A program made the position numbers and the translations under genes. The notes under the pieces are model-generated. The model was not told the DNA's origin and searched no databases. It was given only the letters and a program-made list of their open reading frames with translations. This document shows positions 55,648-64,000 of a stretch of 64,000 nt of DNA, piece by piece. The number at the start of each line of letters is the position of its first letter. The first letter of the stretch is position 1. Source of the DNA: Aedoeadaptatus urinae (lineage in GTDB: Bacteria > Bacillota > Clostridia > Tissierellales > Peptoniphilaceae); contig NZ_LT707416.1 in the NCBI RefSeq assembly GCF_900155585.1, positions 124,001 to 188,000 on the forward strand, read 5' to 3'.

Positions 55648-56997
55648 TTATTCCCATCTCTGCTTATTCAGACCTTCTCTGTAGGCCCTTTTGCCGCGAA
55701 TGTAGCGCATCAGACGCTCTGCGATGACTGCCGCCGCGGATATTAAAAAGCCGATGGCCATAAAGCGGAAGGGCAACAGGGTTTGGGCGTAGCGGTCGAA
55801 GACGAAGGCGTAGGCGTACATGTAGACCTGTACCAGGTAGGCGAAGAGGACGAAGAAAACCTCCGCCCTGTATTTTCGCGCCAAAAGCACGACCGGTGCC
55901 GCCGCCATGGCCAGGTAAAAGCCCAGGGTTCTCAGCTGAATGATGGCGTACTTGGTGTGGGGAATGACTTCGTCCCAGTAAAAGCTGGCGCCGATCATGG
56001 ATTTGGGCTTGAGCCACAGGTAGCTTTTCAGCATGGAATCCCGGTCGTGCTTCCACCAATAGACCATGCGGGCCCGCGCCAGCTTTTCGTCGGTCAACAA
56101 TTCAAAGTAGCGCTTATATTTCGGCGCAAACTTGCCGTCCTTGTCTTTCAAGAAGGCGTGTTCCTCGTAGGTTTCGTCGATAAAGGGCTGACGGCTCACC
56201 TCGTCGTCGGAAGGATAGCCCACCCCCTGATAGGTGCCTAAAAGCAGAGGGTTGCCGATGCCGTAGGTGGTGGGAATGTAGGCGCGGAACTGCTTGTAAT
56301 TTCTCACGCTCCAGGGAAGCATAAAGGCCAAAAGGGCGATAAAGACCATAAAGGCCTGCAGGTAGAGACGAGTGGAGGGATATTTTTTAATCCAAAGGTA
56401 GGGCAGTGGCAGAAGGAACAGGCAGATGGCCTGGGCCTTTAACATAAAGGCCAGATAAGTGCTTATTGCCATAATCGCAAAGCCCGTCCAATCCTTTCGA
56501 TTTCCCATGCGCATGACGCCGTAAAGGTAGAGGCTCACGAGGAATAAGTAGGGGGTCTCCGTTAAAATTAAATTGTCCTGCCAGGCGAAGTCCGGCACAA
56601 AATAGAAACAGGCGACGATGATGGCGGCATAGGCCGGTGCCTTTTCCCTGATGGCGAGATAGGTAAACCAGGCGGCCATGGTCCCCATGATGCACCAGGC
56701 GAGCTTTAAGGGGAGCCACAGGCCGCTGCCCGTGCCGAAGACGCCGCAGAATAGGGCGATGAAAGCGGGAAGCCCCGGCATGATTTGAGCACTGATCACG
56801 CCGTGCATGATCAAGGTGCCGGTGCGAAAAAGGGTGATCCCCGCCTTGAAGTAGCTTAAGTCGTCGCTTTTGAGACTGTAGGACGATCCCAAGTGGGAAA
56901 GCATCCACAGGCGCTCAAAAAAAAGCAACCATAAAATGATGAGCATCACCCAATAGTTGCGGAAAAAATCATTTCGTCGTTGAAATGCACCTTGCAC
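55648..56997 (-). CDS. Membrane glycosyltransferase, GT39/ArnT-like
   Basis: 449 aa with about 10-12 membrane helices. The early extracytoplasmic loop has the acidic motif SLKSDDLSYF (about residue 45), and a later NLILTETPYLF matches the ETPY-type motif of lipid-linked-sugar transferases in the PMT_2 family. Such enzymes move a sugar from polyprenyl phosphate to protein, lipid or wall polymer outside the membrane. The acceptor is unknown. Start is GTG behind GGAGGG. It stands alone between convergent proS and divergent CofE-like gene; the many surface proteins nearby make a cell-surface target possible (inference). Confidence 0.8.
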   Translation of the reverse strand: MQGAFQRRNDFFRNYWVMLIILWLLFFERLWMLSHLGSSYSLKSDDLSYFKAGITLFRTGTLIMHGVISAQIMPGLPAFIALFCGVFGTGSGLWLPLKLAWCIMGTMAAWFTYLAIREKAPAYAAIIVACFYFVPDFAWQDNLILTETPYLFLVSLYLYGVMRMGNRKDWTGFAIMAISTYLAFMLKAQAICLFLLPLPYLWIKKYPSTRLYLQAFMVFIALLAFMLPWSVRNYKQFRAYIPTTYGIGNPLLLGTYQGVGYPSDDEVSRQPFIDETYEEHAFLKDKDGKFAPKYKRYFELLTDEKLARARMVYWWKHDRDSMLKSYLWLKPKSMIGASFYWDEVIPHTKYAIIQLRTLGFYLAMAAAPVVLLARKYRAEVFFVLFAYLVQVYMYAYAFVFDRYAQTLLPFRFMAIGFLISAAAVIAERLMRYIRGKRAYREGLNKQRWE

Positions 56998-57113
56998 AGG
57001 CCGCCCTCCTTTTTTTTACCATCTCTTAGATGTTCATCATACCACCTTTTGGTGAAGTATGGTAGAATAGGATAGTCATTTTTACTTTTGAATATGAAAG
57101 AGGCGATACGTAC

Positions 57114-58295
57114 ATGAAGCGTTATATTGGAACGACAACCCGAGGCATTCGACTCCCTATCGTAAAGAAGGGCGACAACTTAGTCGACATAGTTTTTGAT
57201 TCGGTGAAAAATGCCATTGAATCGGAAGGCATCAAGACGAGAGACAAGGATATTATCTGCGTCACGGAATCCTTAGTGGCCAGAAGCCAAGGCAACTACG
57301 CCACGGTTGACGACATTGCCAAGGACGTGGCCGAATCCTTCGACGGTCCTTTCGGCGTCGTTTTTCCGATCTTATCTCGGAACCGCTTTTCCACCATTTT
57401 AAAGGGTTTGGCAAAAAGCGGCCGCAAGCTCCATATTTTGTTGAGCTTTCCTTCCGACGAGGTGGGCAACCACTTAATGGATGAAAACAAGCTCTACGGC
57501 ACGGGAATCAATCCCTACCGCGACGTCATCACGGAAGCGGAATACCGGGAACACTTCGGGGAAGAGGTCAAGCACGAATTCACCGGCATCGACTATGTGA
57601 AGCTTTATAAAGAAATCGCTCCGAACAGCGAAATCTATTTCTCCAACGACCCCCGCACCATTCTCTCCTACACCAAGGACGTGCTGGTGGCAAGCATTCA
57701 CACCCGCGAGCTCATTAAGCGGGAATTAAAGGATTCCGGCGCAAACAAGGTCTTAGGCTTGGACGATGTTCTGGCCAAGGAAAGCACCGAACACGGTTAC
57801 AACGCCGACTACGGCGTCCTGGGCAGCAACATGGCCGGCCCGGAAACCATTAAGCTCTTCCCGAGAGACGGCCAAGTGTTCGTCGATACGCTGCAAAAGC
57901 GTTTAAACGACTACTTCGACAATCACTTCGAAGTGATGATCTACGGCGACGGCGCCTTTAAGGATCCCGTAGGAAAGATTTGGGAATTGGCAGACCCTGT
58001 TGTCTCCCCCGCCTACACCGACGGCCTGGAAGGCACGCCCAGCGAGCTGAAGATGAAGTATCTGGCCGATACGGAATTAAAGGACTTGAGCACGGAAGAA
58101 ATGGAAGCGGCCATCGTGGATCGCATTCACGAAAAGGATGCTAACCTGGTAGGTAAGGACGAAACCTTAGGCACCACGCCCCGTCGTCTCACCGACCTTT
58201 TAGGCTCCCTCGCCGACTTAACCAGCGGCAGCGGCGACAAGGGAACGCCGGTAGTTATGATTCAAGGCTACTTCGACAACTACGCAAATGACTAA
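57114..58295 (+). CDS. CofE-like (F420-0:L-glutamate ligase family) protein
   Basis: 393 aa of the F420-0 gamma-glutamyl ligase family. Family-like segments are KGDNLVDIVFDSV, DKDIICVTESLVARSQGNY, GINPYRDVI and MIYGDGAFKDPVGKIWELADPVVSP, given here in parts. In methanogens and actinobacteria CofE adds glutamates to coenzyme F420. No other F420 gene is in the window and the presumed host group is not known for F420, so the reaction here is probably a different amide ligation. ATG behind AAAGAGGCG; a TGn-extended -10 (TGGTAGAAT, 57060-57068) is a possible promoter. Strong terminator follows. Confidence 0.8.
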   Translation: MKRYIGTTTRGIRLPIVKKGDNLVDIVFDSVKNAIESEGIKTRDKDIICVTESLVARSQGNYATVDDIAKDVAESFDGPFGVVFPILSRNRFSTILKGLAKSGRKLHILLSFPSDEVGNHLMDENKLYGTGINPYRDVITEAEYREHFGEEVKHEFTGIDYVKLYKEIAPNSEIYFSNDPRTILSYTKDVLVASIHTRELIKRELKDSGANKVLGLDDVLAKESTEHGYNADYGVLGSNMAGPETIKLFPRDGQVFVDTLQKRLNDYFDNHFEVMIYGDGAFKDPVGKIWELADPVVSPAYTDGLEGTPSELKMKYLADTELKDLSTEEMEAAIVDRIHEKDANLVGKDETLGTTPRRLTDLLGSLADLTSGSGDKGTPVVMIQGYFDNYAND

Positions 58296-58307
58296 TCGTC
58301 TATAATT

Positions 58308-58344
58308 TAAGCCCTGAAGGCAGCTCGTCTTCAGGGCTTTTTCT
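58308..58344 (+). terminator. Terminator after CofE-like gene
   Basis: AGCCCTGAAG (58310-58319) pairs with CTTCAGGGCT (58329-58338), 9-nt loop, then TTTTT. Confidence 0.9.
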
Positions 58345-58354
58345 ATGCTCAAAT

Positions 58355-59686
58355 TTAAAAGGGATGGTAGCGCAGGGAAATGTCAAAGCGGCGCGACTTT
58401 TTCAGCACGGTGCGGGGCCGGGAGAAGGTGTCGTAGCTCCATTTGCCGTGGTATGCGCCCATGCCCGAAGGCCCGACGCCGCCGAAGGGCGCCTTGTTCG
58501 ACGCCAGATGCAGAAGGGTGTCGTTGACACAGACGCCGCCGCTGTCGATGGAATGAATGGCGCGGCGAATAAAGGCCTCGTCTTCGGAAAAGAGATAGAG
58601 GGCCAGGGGCTTGTCTTTTTCCCTTAATTCGGAAAAAAGTTCTTCTTCCGACTCGTAGGCCATCACCGGCAACAGGGGCCCGAAGATTTCCTCATCGAGC
58701 AAGCGTCCCCGGGGATTTTCCACGACGCAGGGAAAGACGTGGAGGCTATGGTCGTAAAAAATCCGGGGATGCTTCGTGCGAATATCCCCTTCTTGTGCCA
58801 AAGCCTTCATGCGCTCGTAGCGTCCCCGATGGTTCATGCGCACGGTTTCGCCGATGAAGTAATCTTTCGTGGGAAAGGCTTCCTCGAAGGCATCCAGCAG
58901 CCCGTCGATCAGGGCTTCTTTTTGCGACGCGTGGACGTAGACCGTGTCCGGCGCCACGCAGGTCTGCCCGGCATTCATGGTCTTTCCGAAGGCGATGCGC
59001 TTCGCCGCCATGGGGATGTCGGCGGTCTCGTCGACGATGACCGGGCTCTTGCCTCCGAGCTCCAGGGTGACCGGAGCGGGATGCGCCGCCGCCTGTTTCA
59101 TGACCGAGCGGCCCACGTCGCCGTTTCCCGTAAAAAATATTTTATCGAAGGGCTCGGCCAAGAGGGCTTTTGCCGCCTCTTCCTCGCCGAAAATGAAGGA
59201 CACCAGGCCGTCCTCCAGCACGCTGTCGCAGAGGGCCTTGAGCACCTTCCCCGTTTCCGGGGCGTATTCCGAGGGCTTCACCACCACGGCATTGCCCGCG
59301 GCGACGGCCCCCACCACGGGGAGCAGGCTCAGCTGGAAGGGATAGTTCCACGGGCTGATGACGAGCACCGTGCCGTAGGGCTCCCTTCGGACGGCGAGGG
59401 TTCCCGGCAGTTGGGCCACTCCGGGAAGGGGCCGCGCGGTGCGGCCGTAGCTTCCCATGTGGCGAATCATGTGGCGGATCTCTTCTTTCGTCAGATAGAT
59501 TTCCGTGAGAAAGGCTTCTCGGGAGGATTTATTTAAATCCGCCTTTAAGGCGGCGTCGATGGCTCCGCGAAAGGCGTCGATGCCCTTGAGGAGGGCGAAA
59601 AGTTGTTTCTTTCTGTATAAAAGGGGCCGGGTCTTTCCCGAGCGGTAAAAATCCCGTGCCGTGATGTATGCGTCGTGACTGTTCAT
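58355..59686 (-). CDS. NAD(P)-dependent aldehyde dehydrogenase (class 3-like)
   Basis: 443 aa. It oxidises an aldehyde to acid with NAD(P). Motifs are ISPWNYPFQL (cofactor and oxyanion Asn region), FTGNGDVGR, the catalytic Glu in LELGGKSP (about 205), the nucleophile Cys in NAGQTCVAPD (about 240), and EEIFGPLLPV near the end. The shorter length and missing N-terminal extension suit the class 3/fatty aldehyde group; it may act on long-chain aldehydes, but this is not shown. The ATG at 59686 has AAGAGGTG 6 bp upstream; a GTG nine bases earlier is inside that site. Confidence 0.9.
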   Translation of the reverse strand: MNSHDAYITARDFYRSGKTRPLLYRKKQLFALLKGIDAFRGAIDAALKADLNKSSREAFLTEIYLTKEEIRHMIRHMGSYGRTARPLPGVAQLPGTLAVRREPYGTVLVISPWNYPFQLSLLPVVGAVAAGNAVVVKPSEYAPETGKVLKALCDSVLEDGLVSFIFGEEEAAKALLAEPFDKIFFTGNGDVGRSVMKQAAAHPAPVTLELGGKSPVIVDETADIPMAAKRIAFGKTMNAGQTCVAPDTVYVHASQKEALIDGLLDAFEEAFPTKDYFIGETVRMNHRGRYERMKALAQEGDIRTKHPRIFYDHSLHVFPCVVENPRGRLLDEEIFGPLLPVMAYESEEELFSELREKDKPLALYLFSEDEAFIRRAIHSIDSGGVCVNDTLLHLASNKAPFGGVGPSGMGAYHGKWSYDTFSRPRTVLKKSRRFDISLRYHPF

Positions 59687-59751
59687 TTTCTTCACCTCTT
59701 GTGTGATTCATACCCCTCTCCGTAAAAAAACCGCCGTGATGGCGGCGGCTT

Positions 59752-60012
59752 TTATTTCAGTTGTTCGTTCATTTTTTCAACCATACGCTTTTCCTTAAAG
59801 TAGATGGCGATCCAAATGATGAAGTAGATCGCGGCAAAGGAAAGGACGGAATAAAGGACCGAGGTCGGGTCTGTGAACCACTTTAGGTAAAATCCCACGA
59901 ATACAAAGTAGACGAGGAGGATGAAAAAGTGCAGGCCATGCATGAGGTAAAATGCGCCTTTCTTGCTTTTACAAAATTCGCCGACCAAAAAGGGCACCCG
60001 CAGGTGCCGCAA
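59752..60012 (-). pseudogene. DUF3021-type membrane protein, 5'-truncated
   Basis: 86 codons open. From KKGAFYLMHGLHFF onward it matches the C-terminal half of DUF3021 proteins, with two membrane helices and the charged ending YFKEKRMVEKMNEQLK. The usual family length is about 130 residues with four helices, so the first two helices are missing. The frame upstream of FLVGEFC is unrelated and no ribosome site precedes the first ATG. DUF3021 genes normally sit beside LytTR regulators, which are absent. A small intact protein is possible; deletion next to the surface-protein locus is more likely. Confidence 0.55.
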
Positions 60013-60021
60013 TATATATTG

Positions 60022-60069
60022 ACTCTAAAATATCTTCTGGGAAGTAATTCTCAGTAGATATTTTAGAGT
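60022..60069. repeat. 14-bp perfect inverted repeat hairpin
   Basis: ACTCTAAAATATCT (60022-60035) and AGATATTTTAGAGT (60056-60069) are perfectly complementary around a 20-nt loop. It lies right at the broken 5' end of the DUF3021 fragment. It may be a terminator or the end of an inserted element. Confidence 0.65.
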
Positions 60070-60101
60070 TGTCAAAATAATTTATATGCTATTTAGAGTA
60101 T

Positions 60102-60154
60102 ATCAAAAGGAGCTACTACAGATTTAAATAAATCCTGAAATAGCTCCTTTTGAT
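60102..60154. terminator. Hairpin downstream of the SLH gene
   Basis: ATCAAAAGGAGCTA (60102-60115) and TAGCTCCTTTTGAT (60141-60154) pair perfectly over 14 bp. On minus the hairpin lies about 80 bp after the SLH gene stop and its second arm carries CTCCTTTTGAT, so it may terminate that operon. Confidence 0.55.
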
Positions 60155-60237
60155 CATTTGATTTTCATTATAAACCTACAAACTGGAGGATAAGGATAAT
60201 TCTAATGATCTTGCACCACTTCTGCTGGTTGCATTCC

Positions 60238-61302
60238 TTATCTTTGCCCCATTGTCCTCCAGACAAACGTAACGATCTGTGCTCTAGTACAAACGTTTCT
60301 TGGGCCAAATAAGGATTCTGTTATCCCTTTCGTCACATTTTCCCTAACTGCCCACATTACAGCTTTAGAGTAATAAGCGTTTGTCGTCACATCATTAAAC
60401 GGATTGCTTCCATTGACCTCCGGTGACTTTTGAACTCGCCAAATGAATGTCACTATTTCGGCGCGATTGCAATTTTTATTCGGACTAAATGTATCTTTGC
60501 TTGTACCAAAGCAGATACCTTTTTCTACTGCCCATGCAACTGCGTCGTAGTAATAACTATCTTTCGTAACGTCCTTAAACTTCTTAATAGACGTATTTGA
60601 AGCTGGACTACCTGAAGCTCTCCATAGGAGTGTTATAGCCTCAGCACGTGTACATACTTTGTTAGGTGAAAAGGTATTGGAGGACGTGCCCTTGGTAACG
60701 CCTTTATTGACTGCCCAAATGACCGCATTCTCATAGTAGGATCCAGACGGAACATCTGTGAAATGATTAACCATTCCACTAAATTCGTTCGTGGTGCTCC
60801 ATGGTGAAGAACCAGACCCTCCATTTGTTCCATTTCCCGGGTTGATGGGGTTTCCTGGACCAACAGGATTATTATGCCCACCAGGTTTAACCGGTCCGCT
60901 TGGATTATCTGGATCCTTTGGCTCGACGATGCCTCCGGGATTGTCCGACCCGCCACCTACCTTGAACGTATTACTTACAACCACAGATCCGTTTTCGTTG
61001 CTATAAATGTAAATATGGTAAGAACCTTTTTCCAGTTTTCCCGTCGGGATTTTTTCTTTTATTTTTCCCTCGGCATTAGAGTCACCGCTTTTTAACGCAA
61101 TAACCGAATCTTCTTTCTGAATAGAAATCAGATGATAGATCTTGTTCGGATCAAGGCCTGTCGAGGATACTGAAACTGTTCCGCTTGCTGCATCATAAGA
61201 TGCATTTATTTCAGGCTGTGCTGCATGTGCCGGAACTACTAAAGTAAATGATAATAAAATCCCTGCCAATATAGATGATATTCTTTTACGTTTTTTATTC
61301 AT
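60238..61302 (-). CDS. Secreted SLH-domain surface protein
   Basis: 354 aa. The signal peptide ends near PAHAA (about residue 28). An N-terminal beta domain follows (about 30-120), then a Gly/Pro/Asn-rich linker with PGGHNNPVGPGNPINPGNG and three S-layer-homology domains (about 175-354; FTDVPSGSYYENAVIWAV, NTFSPNKVCTRAEAITLLWR and two similar). Start ATG at 61302 is chosen because GGGGGATATC precedes it; the frame is open further into the upstream gene. It follows the LRR protein by 16 bp, so it may act as the wall anchor or partner for it (inference). Confidence 0.9.
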   Translation of the reverse strand: MNKKRKRISSILAGILLSFTLVVPAHAAQPEINASYDAASGTVSVSSTGLDPNKIYHLISIQKEDSVIALKSGDSNAEGKIKEKIPTGKLEKGSYHIYIYSNENGSVVVSNTFKVGGGSDNPGGIVEPKDPDNPSGPVKPGGHNNPVGPGNPINPGNGTNGGSGSSPWSTTNEFSGMVNHFTDVPSGSYYENAVIWAVNKGVTKGTSSNTFSPNKVCTRAEAITLLWRASGSPASNTSIKKFKDVTKDSYYYDAVAWAVEKGICFGTSKDTFSPNKNCNRAEIVTFIWRVQKSPEVNGSNPFNDVTTNAYYSKAVMWAVRENVTKGITESLFGPRNVCTRAQIVTFVWRTMGQR

Positions 61303-61318
61303 AGATATCCCCCATTGA

Positions 61319-64000
61319 CTACAGAGAGGCCGATCCAAAGATTCTACCACCTGCATTCGGTGTTTCGGCGGTCATTTTTGGTTGACGTTCTGTTAGCCAT
61401 ACAGTCACACGATTATCTTTGGCATAAGAAAGGTTCATTAAGCCGTTTTGGGGTACGGGCACTGCGTAAATGGAATTTACACCAGAGGGATTCGTAATTT
61501 GAACCAACAGATAATTACCATTTTGCATGTTTGAAACCTTAACCTGGGCCACCTTACCTAATCCTCCATTTCCTTGAGCGACAAGCTTAACGGTGGGTGT
61601 TTCTAATGACTCGCCATTTTTTACTCGTATATGAGAGCCGTCAACCAATGCTTCGGAGACTAATTTATTTTTGACCGCTTCGTTTTGGACTGTAATGACA
61701 TAGTCGCCCGCCATTCGATAGAATGCATTTGCTCCAACCTTTGATAATACTGGTGATTCGATAACAATACTTCTTAGCTTATTACAATCTTTAAATGTGT
61801 TTTTACCAATAACATCCGTTTTTTCTGGAATGTGAATTTCTTCCAAAGAAGTACAGCCCTCAAAGACGCCGGTTAATTCATCTTCACCTTTTTGAACCAG
61901 ATCGCCTAGTGCCTTCAAGCCACTTCCTAATTTAACACTTTTCAGCCCTGTGCATCCCTCAAAAGTTCCGCCCTTTAATTCTTCAATATCGTTACTAAGC
62001 TCAATCGAGGTGAGACCAGTACAATGAAAGAACGCTTTCTCGCCTATGTTGCTGATTTTCGTCAAATCAATGTCTTTCAGGGCACTGCAATTCCAAAATG
62101 CATTACCGCCGATTGATGTTACGGTGGCCGGTAAATTAACTCTTTCCAGTTTGGAGTCGCGAGCAAAGGTTCCTTCAGGTAATTTCGTCCATGAAGAACC
62201 TTCTTCAAAATTTACTTCACGCAGGCTATAGTTAAAGAACATCGTGCATTCCCCGATATCATTCACTGTCTTTGGTAAAGCAATTGTTTCAAGCGCGAAA
62301 TTATCACTTAAGGCACCATTTCCTAGTTTTTTCAAATGGCTGCCAGGTTTATAAGTGATCGCTTTTAGCTTATGGCAACCGGTAATCGCATTAACCCCTA
62401 TAGTCTCCACGCCTGCAGGAATTTCAAACATTGTCAACTCCGAAGCATTGTAGAGTGCATAATCTGATATGGTTTTTACCGTATCTGGTAAATGAAATTC
62501 CGTAACAAGGCTATTTTTCAAAGCATTTGATGCCACAGAGATAACATTATAGGATTTGTCTTCATTTTTTATAGTCGCAGGAATCGTAACAATACCTTTC
62601 GCTTTAATTTCATTGGACCCATCACCGATTTGAACAGTGCCATTCTCTCCGGAAGCCGGTTCTGTAAGAACTTTATAAAAGACACCATTCACGGTGAAAG
62701 AGCCGCCTGGTACAGGTGGGGCCGGTTCCTTTACCTTAACTTGCGCTTCATTAATGCCACTAGCCACAACCATATTTTTTATAGCATCGTTAGTAACAGT
62801 CACAACCAAATCGGGTGATGTTACAGAGATTGCACCTTTTGCCATAGAATTCATTTGTGTTGCCAAAATCTCAATGGAAGAAAGGCCGGGGCATTTACCA
62901 ACGGCGGAGTTTTCAATATTTTGTACAGATGCAGGGATTTGTAAAGTGCTTAAGCTTTCACAATCCCATATTAAATATGTGACCATTGTTTTTAAGCCGG
63001 AAGGAAGTTTCAATGTTTCCAGATAAGGGCATTTGTAAAAACTGAATCGTTCAATTGATGTTACAGAATCGGCAATTGTAATGCTTTCCACTTTCGATTG
63101 CTTGAATGCAAAAGATTCAATGTTTTCTACGCCTTTTCCAATAACAATTTCTTTCAATTTAGACGATGTCCCTAGAAACGCATAAACCGAAATTTTTTTC
63201 ACGCCCGCCGGTGTTGTGTAACTAGAGCCTTTTTTATTGGCCGGATATTGCAATAATGATGTCCCATCTTTATTAAATAAGACCCCATCCACAGACTTAA
63301 ACATGGGGTTATTGTTCGCAACAGTAATTTCTGTTAAACCATTACAACCTTCTAAAGGGCACCGGCCAACTTTATTTAGAGAAGCAGGATAATGAAAACT
63401 AGTGATCGCAGTAGAGTGGAAGGCATTCTCTCCCAAACTATTTAATTGATTGTTTTTTGTCAAGCCAATGCTTTTTAGTGCCGTGCAACTATCGAATGCT
63501 TTGTCTTCAATAATCTCCAAGGTGTCAGGCAGTTGAATGCTCTTTAAACTATTGCACCATTGAAATGCGATTCTACCAACTGTTTTTAGCCTACTCCCCA
63601 CGGGGATCACGACTTCTCGAAGTGCCTCATCACACCAAAAAGCCTGTTCTTTTATCGTTGTAAGGCTTGCAGGCAAACTCGCCTTTTGTAAATCGCTGCA
63701 ACTGTTAAAAGCCATTACGCCAATTTCTGTTATGCCATCCGGAAGATCAATCGTTCTTAGACCGCTATTGGAAAAAGCATCTTTTGGAATGACCTTTAAC
63801 TTAGGAGACAGGGTTAAGCCCATCAATTTGTCGGCCATGCAAAATGAGGCTTCACCTATTTGTTCTACGGTAGAAGGCATGGCAAAAGATGTTAATTGCG
63901 CTCCGCGGAATGCATTTTCCCCTATGGTTTTAATTCCTTCCGGTAAAGTCACCGAAGTAAGTTTGGAATTTCTAAATGCATTGGGAGCAACGGATACGAC
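61319..64000 (-). CDS. BspA-type leucine-rich-repeat surface protein, 5' partial
   Basis: The frame is open to the last base, so the N-terminus lies outside; 893 residues are visible. Nearly all of it is treponemal/BspA-like LRR_5 units of about 23 residues, for example IGENAFRGAQLTSFAMPSTV in the first part. Two LRR blocks are separated by a short Pro-rich linker (PAPPVPGGSFTVNGVFYKV, about 437-455). A C-terminal beta domain follows, with LVQITNPSGVNSIYAVPV, ending GSASL. No LPXTG, SLH or membrane anchor is at the visible end; the next gene supplies SLH domains. BspA relatives mediate host and bacterial adhesion. Confidence 0.88.
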   Translation of the reverse strand, partial: VVSVAPNAFRNSKLTSVTLPEGIKTIGENAFRGAQLTSFAMPSTVEQIGEASFCMADKLMGLTLSPKLKVIPKDAFSNSGLRTIDLPDGITEIGVMAFNSCSDLQKASLPASLTTIKEQAFWCDEALREVVIPVGSRLKTVGRIAFQWCNSLKSIQLPDTLEIIEDKAFDSCTALKSIGLTKNNQLNSLGENAFHSTAITSFHYPASLNKVGRCPLEGCNGLTEITVANNNPMFKSVDGVLFNKDGTSLLQYPANKKGSSYTTPAGVKKISVYAFLGTSSKLKEIVIGKGVENIESFAFKQSKVESITIADSVTSIERFSFYKCPYLETLKLPSGLKTMVTYLIWDCESLSTLQIPASVQNIENSAVGKCPGLSSIEILATQMNSMAKGAISVTSPDLVVTVTNDAIKNMVVASGINEAQVKVKEPAPPVPGGSFTVNGVFYKVLTEPASGENGTVQIGDGSNEIKAKGIVTIPATIKNEDKSYNVISVASNALKNSLVTEFHLPDTVKTISDYALYNASELTMFEIPAGVETIGVNAITGCHKLKAITYKPGSHLKKLGNGALSDNFALETIALPKTVNDIGECTMFFNYSLREVNFEEGSSWTKLPEGTFARDSKLERVNLPATVTSIGGNAFWNCSALKDIDLTKISNIGEKAFFHCTGLTSIELSNDIEELKGGTFEGCTGLKSVKLGSGLKALGDLVQKGEDELTGVFEGCTSLEEIHIPEKTDVIGKNTFKDCNKLRSIVIESPVLSKVGANAFYRMAGDYVITVQNEAVKNKLVSEALVDGSHIRVKNGESLETPTVKLVAQGNGGLGKVAQVKVSNMQNGNYLLVQITNPSGVNSIYAVPVPQNGLMNLSYAKDNRVTVWLTERQPKMTAETPNAGGRIFGSASL

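Overview
The window looks like chromosome of an anaerobic Gram-positive bacterium, most plausibly a Peptoniphilaceae-type coccus (inference). The signs are Firmicute-style leaders (a T-box), a short type-3 prolyl-tRNA synthetase, type III glutamine synthetase, OrtAB amino-acid fermentation enzymes, S-layer-homology surface proteins without LPXTG motifs, and frequent GTG/TTG starts after strong AGGAGG sites. Most housekeeping genes are moderately GC-rich. Two blocks differ: the defence block at 38.4-46.8 kb is strikingly AT-rich, and the ornithine-type cassette at 27.9-32.3 kb is flanked by long direct repeats. No tRNA, rRNA, CRISPR array, transposase or integrase was seen.

Layout. 0-10.3 kb: 3' part of an oleate hydratase; a DnaI/DnaC-like helicase loader, DnaD-like protein and acetyltransferase operon bracketed by two gene-free regions full of structured repeats; a C39-like putative cysteine peptidase; a heterodimeric ABC exporter; a small GlsB-type stress membrane protein. 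10.3-23.7 kb: two giant secreted repeat proteins (2040 and 2379 aa) in one operon. Only the downstream one carries SLH anchors, and it contains a near-perfect 810-bp internal duplication. 23.9-27.9 kb: LtaS-like polymerase, macrodomain protein and an aminotransferase. 27.9-32.3 kb: nhaC-ortA-ortB plus a divergent XRE-cupin regulator, enclosed by 33-bp perfect direct repeats. 32.3-38.1 kb: CmpB-family membrane protein, M20 peptidase, MFS transporter, lrgAB and a hemolysin-III protein.

38.4-46.8 kb: a one-strand defence block with a MmeI-type restriction-methylation enzyme, an OLD-family ATPase/Toprim nuclease, a truncated SIR2 gene, an Abi/UG-like reverse transcriptase and a KilA-N protein. 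It lies next to the 3' end of guaA. 47.2-60 kb: guaA with a divergent regulator; a glnN-pyrG-NUDIX operon with a terminator-like hairpin in its leader; proS behind a T-box; a membrane glycosyltransferase; a CofE-like ligase; an aldehyde dehydrogenase; a 5'-truncated DUF3021 gene. 60-64 kb: an SLH protein and a BspA-type leucine-rich-repeat surface protein that runs off the window end.

Together the genes describe an amino-acid-fermenting, surface-protein-rich anaerobe. glnN and pyrG are linked because CTP synthase consumes glutamine. The most novel points are the reverse transcriptase/OLD/SIR2-remnant neighbourhood, the covarying intergenic hairpin family at 2.1 and 5.1-5.5 kb, and the repeat-bounded ort cassette.
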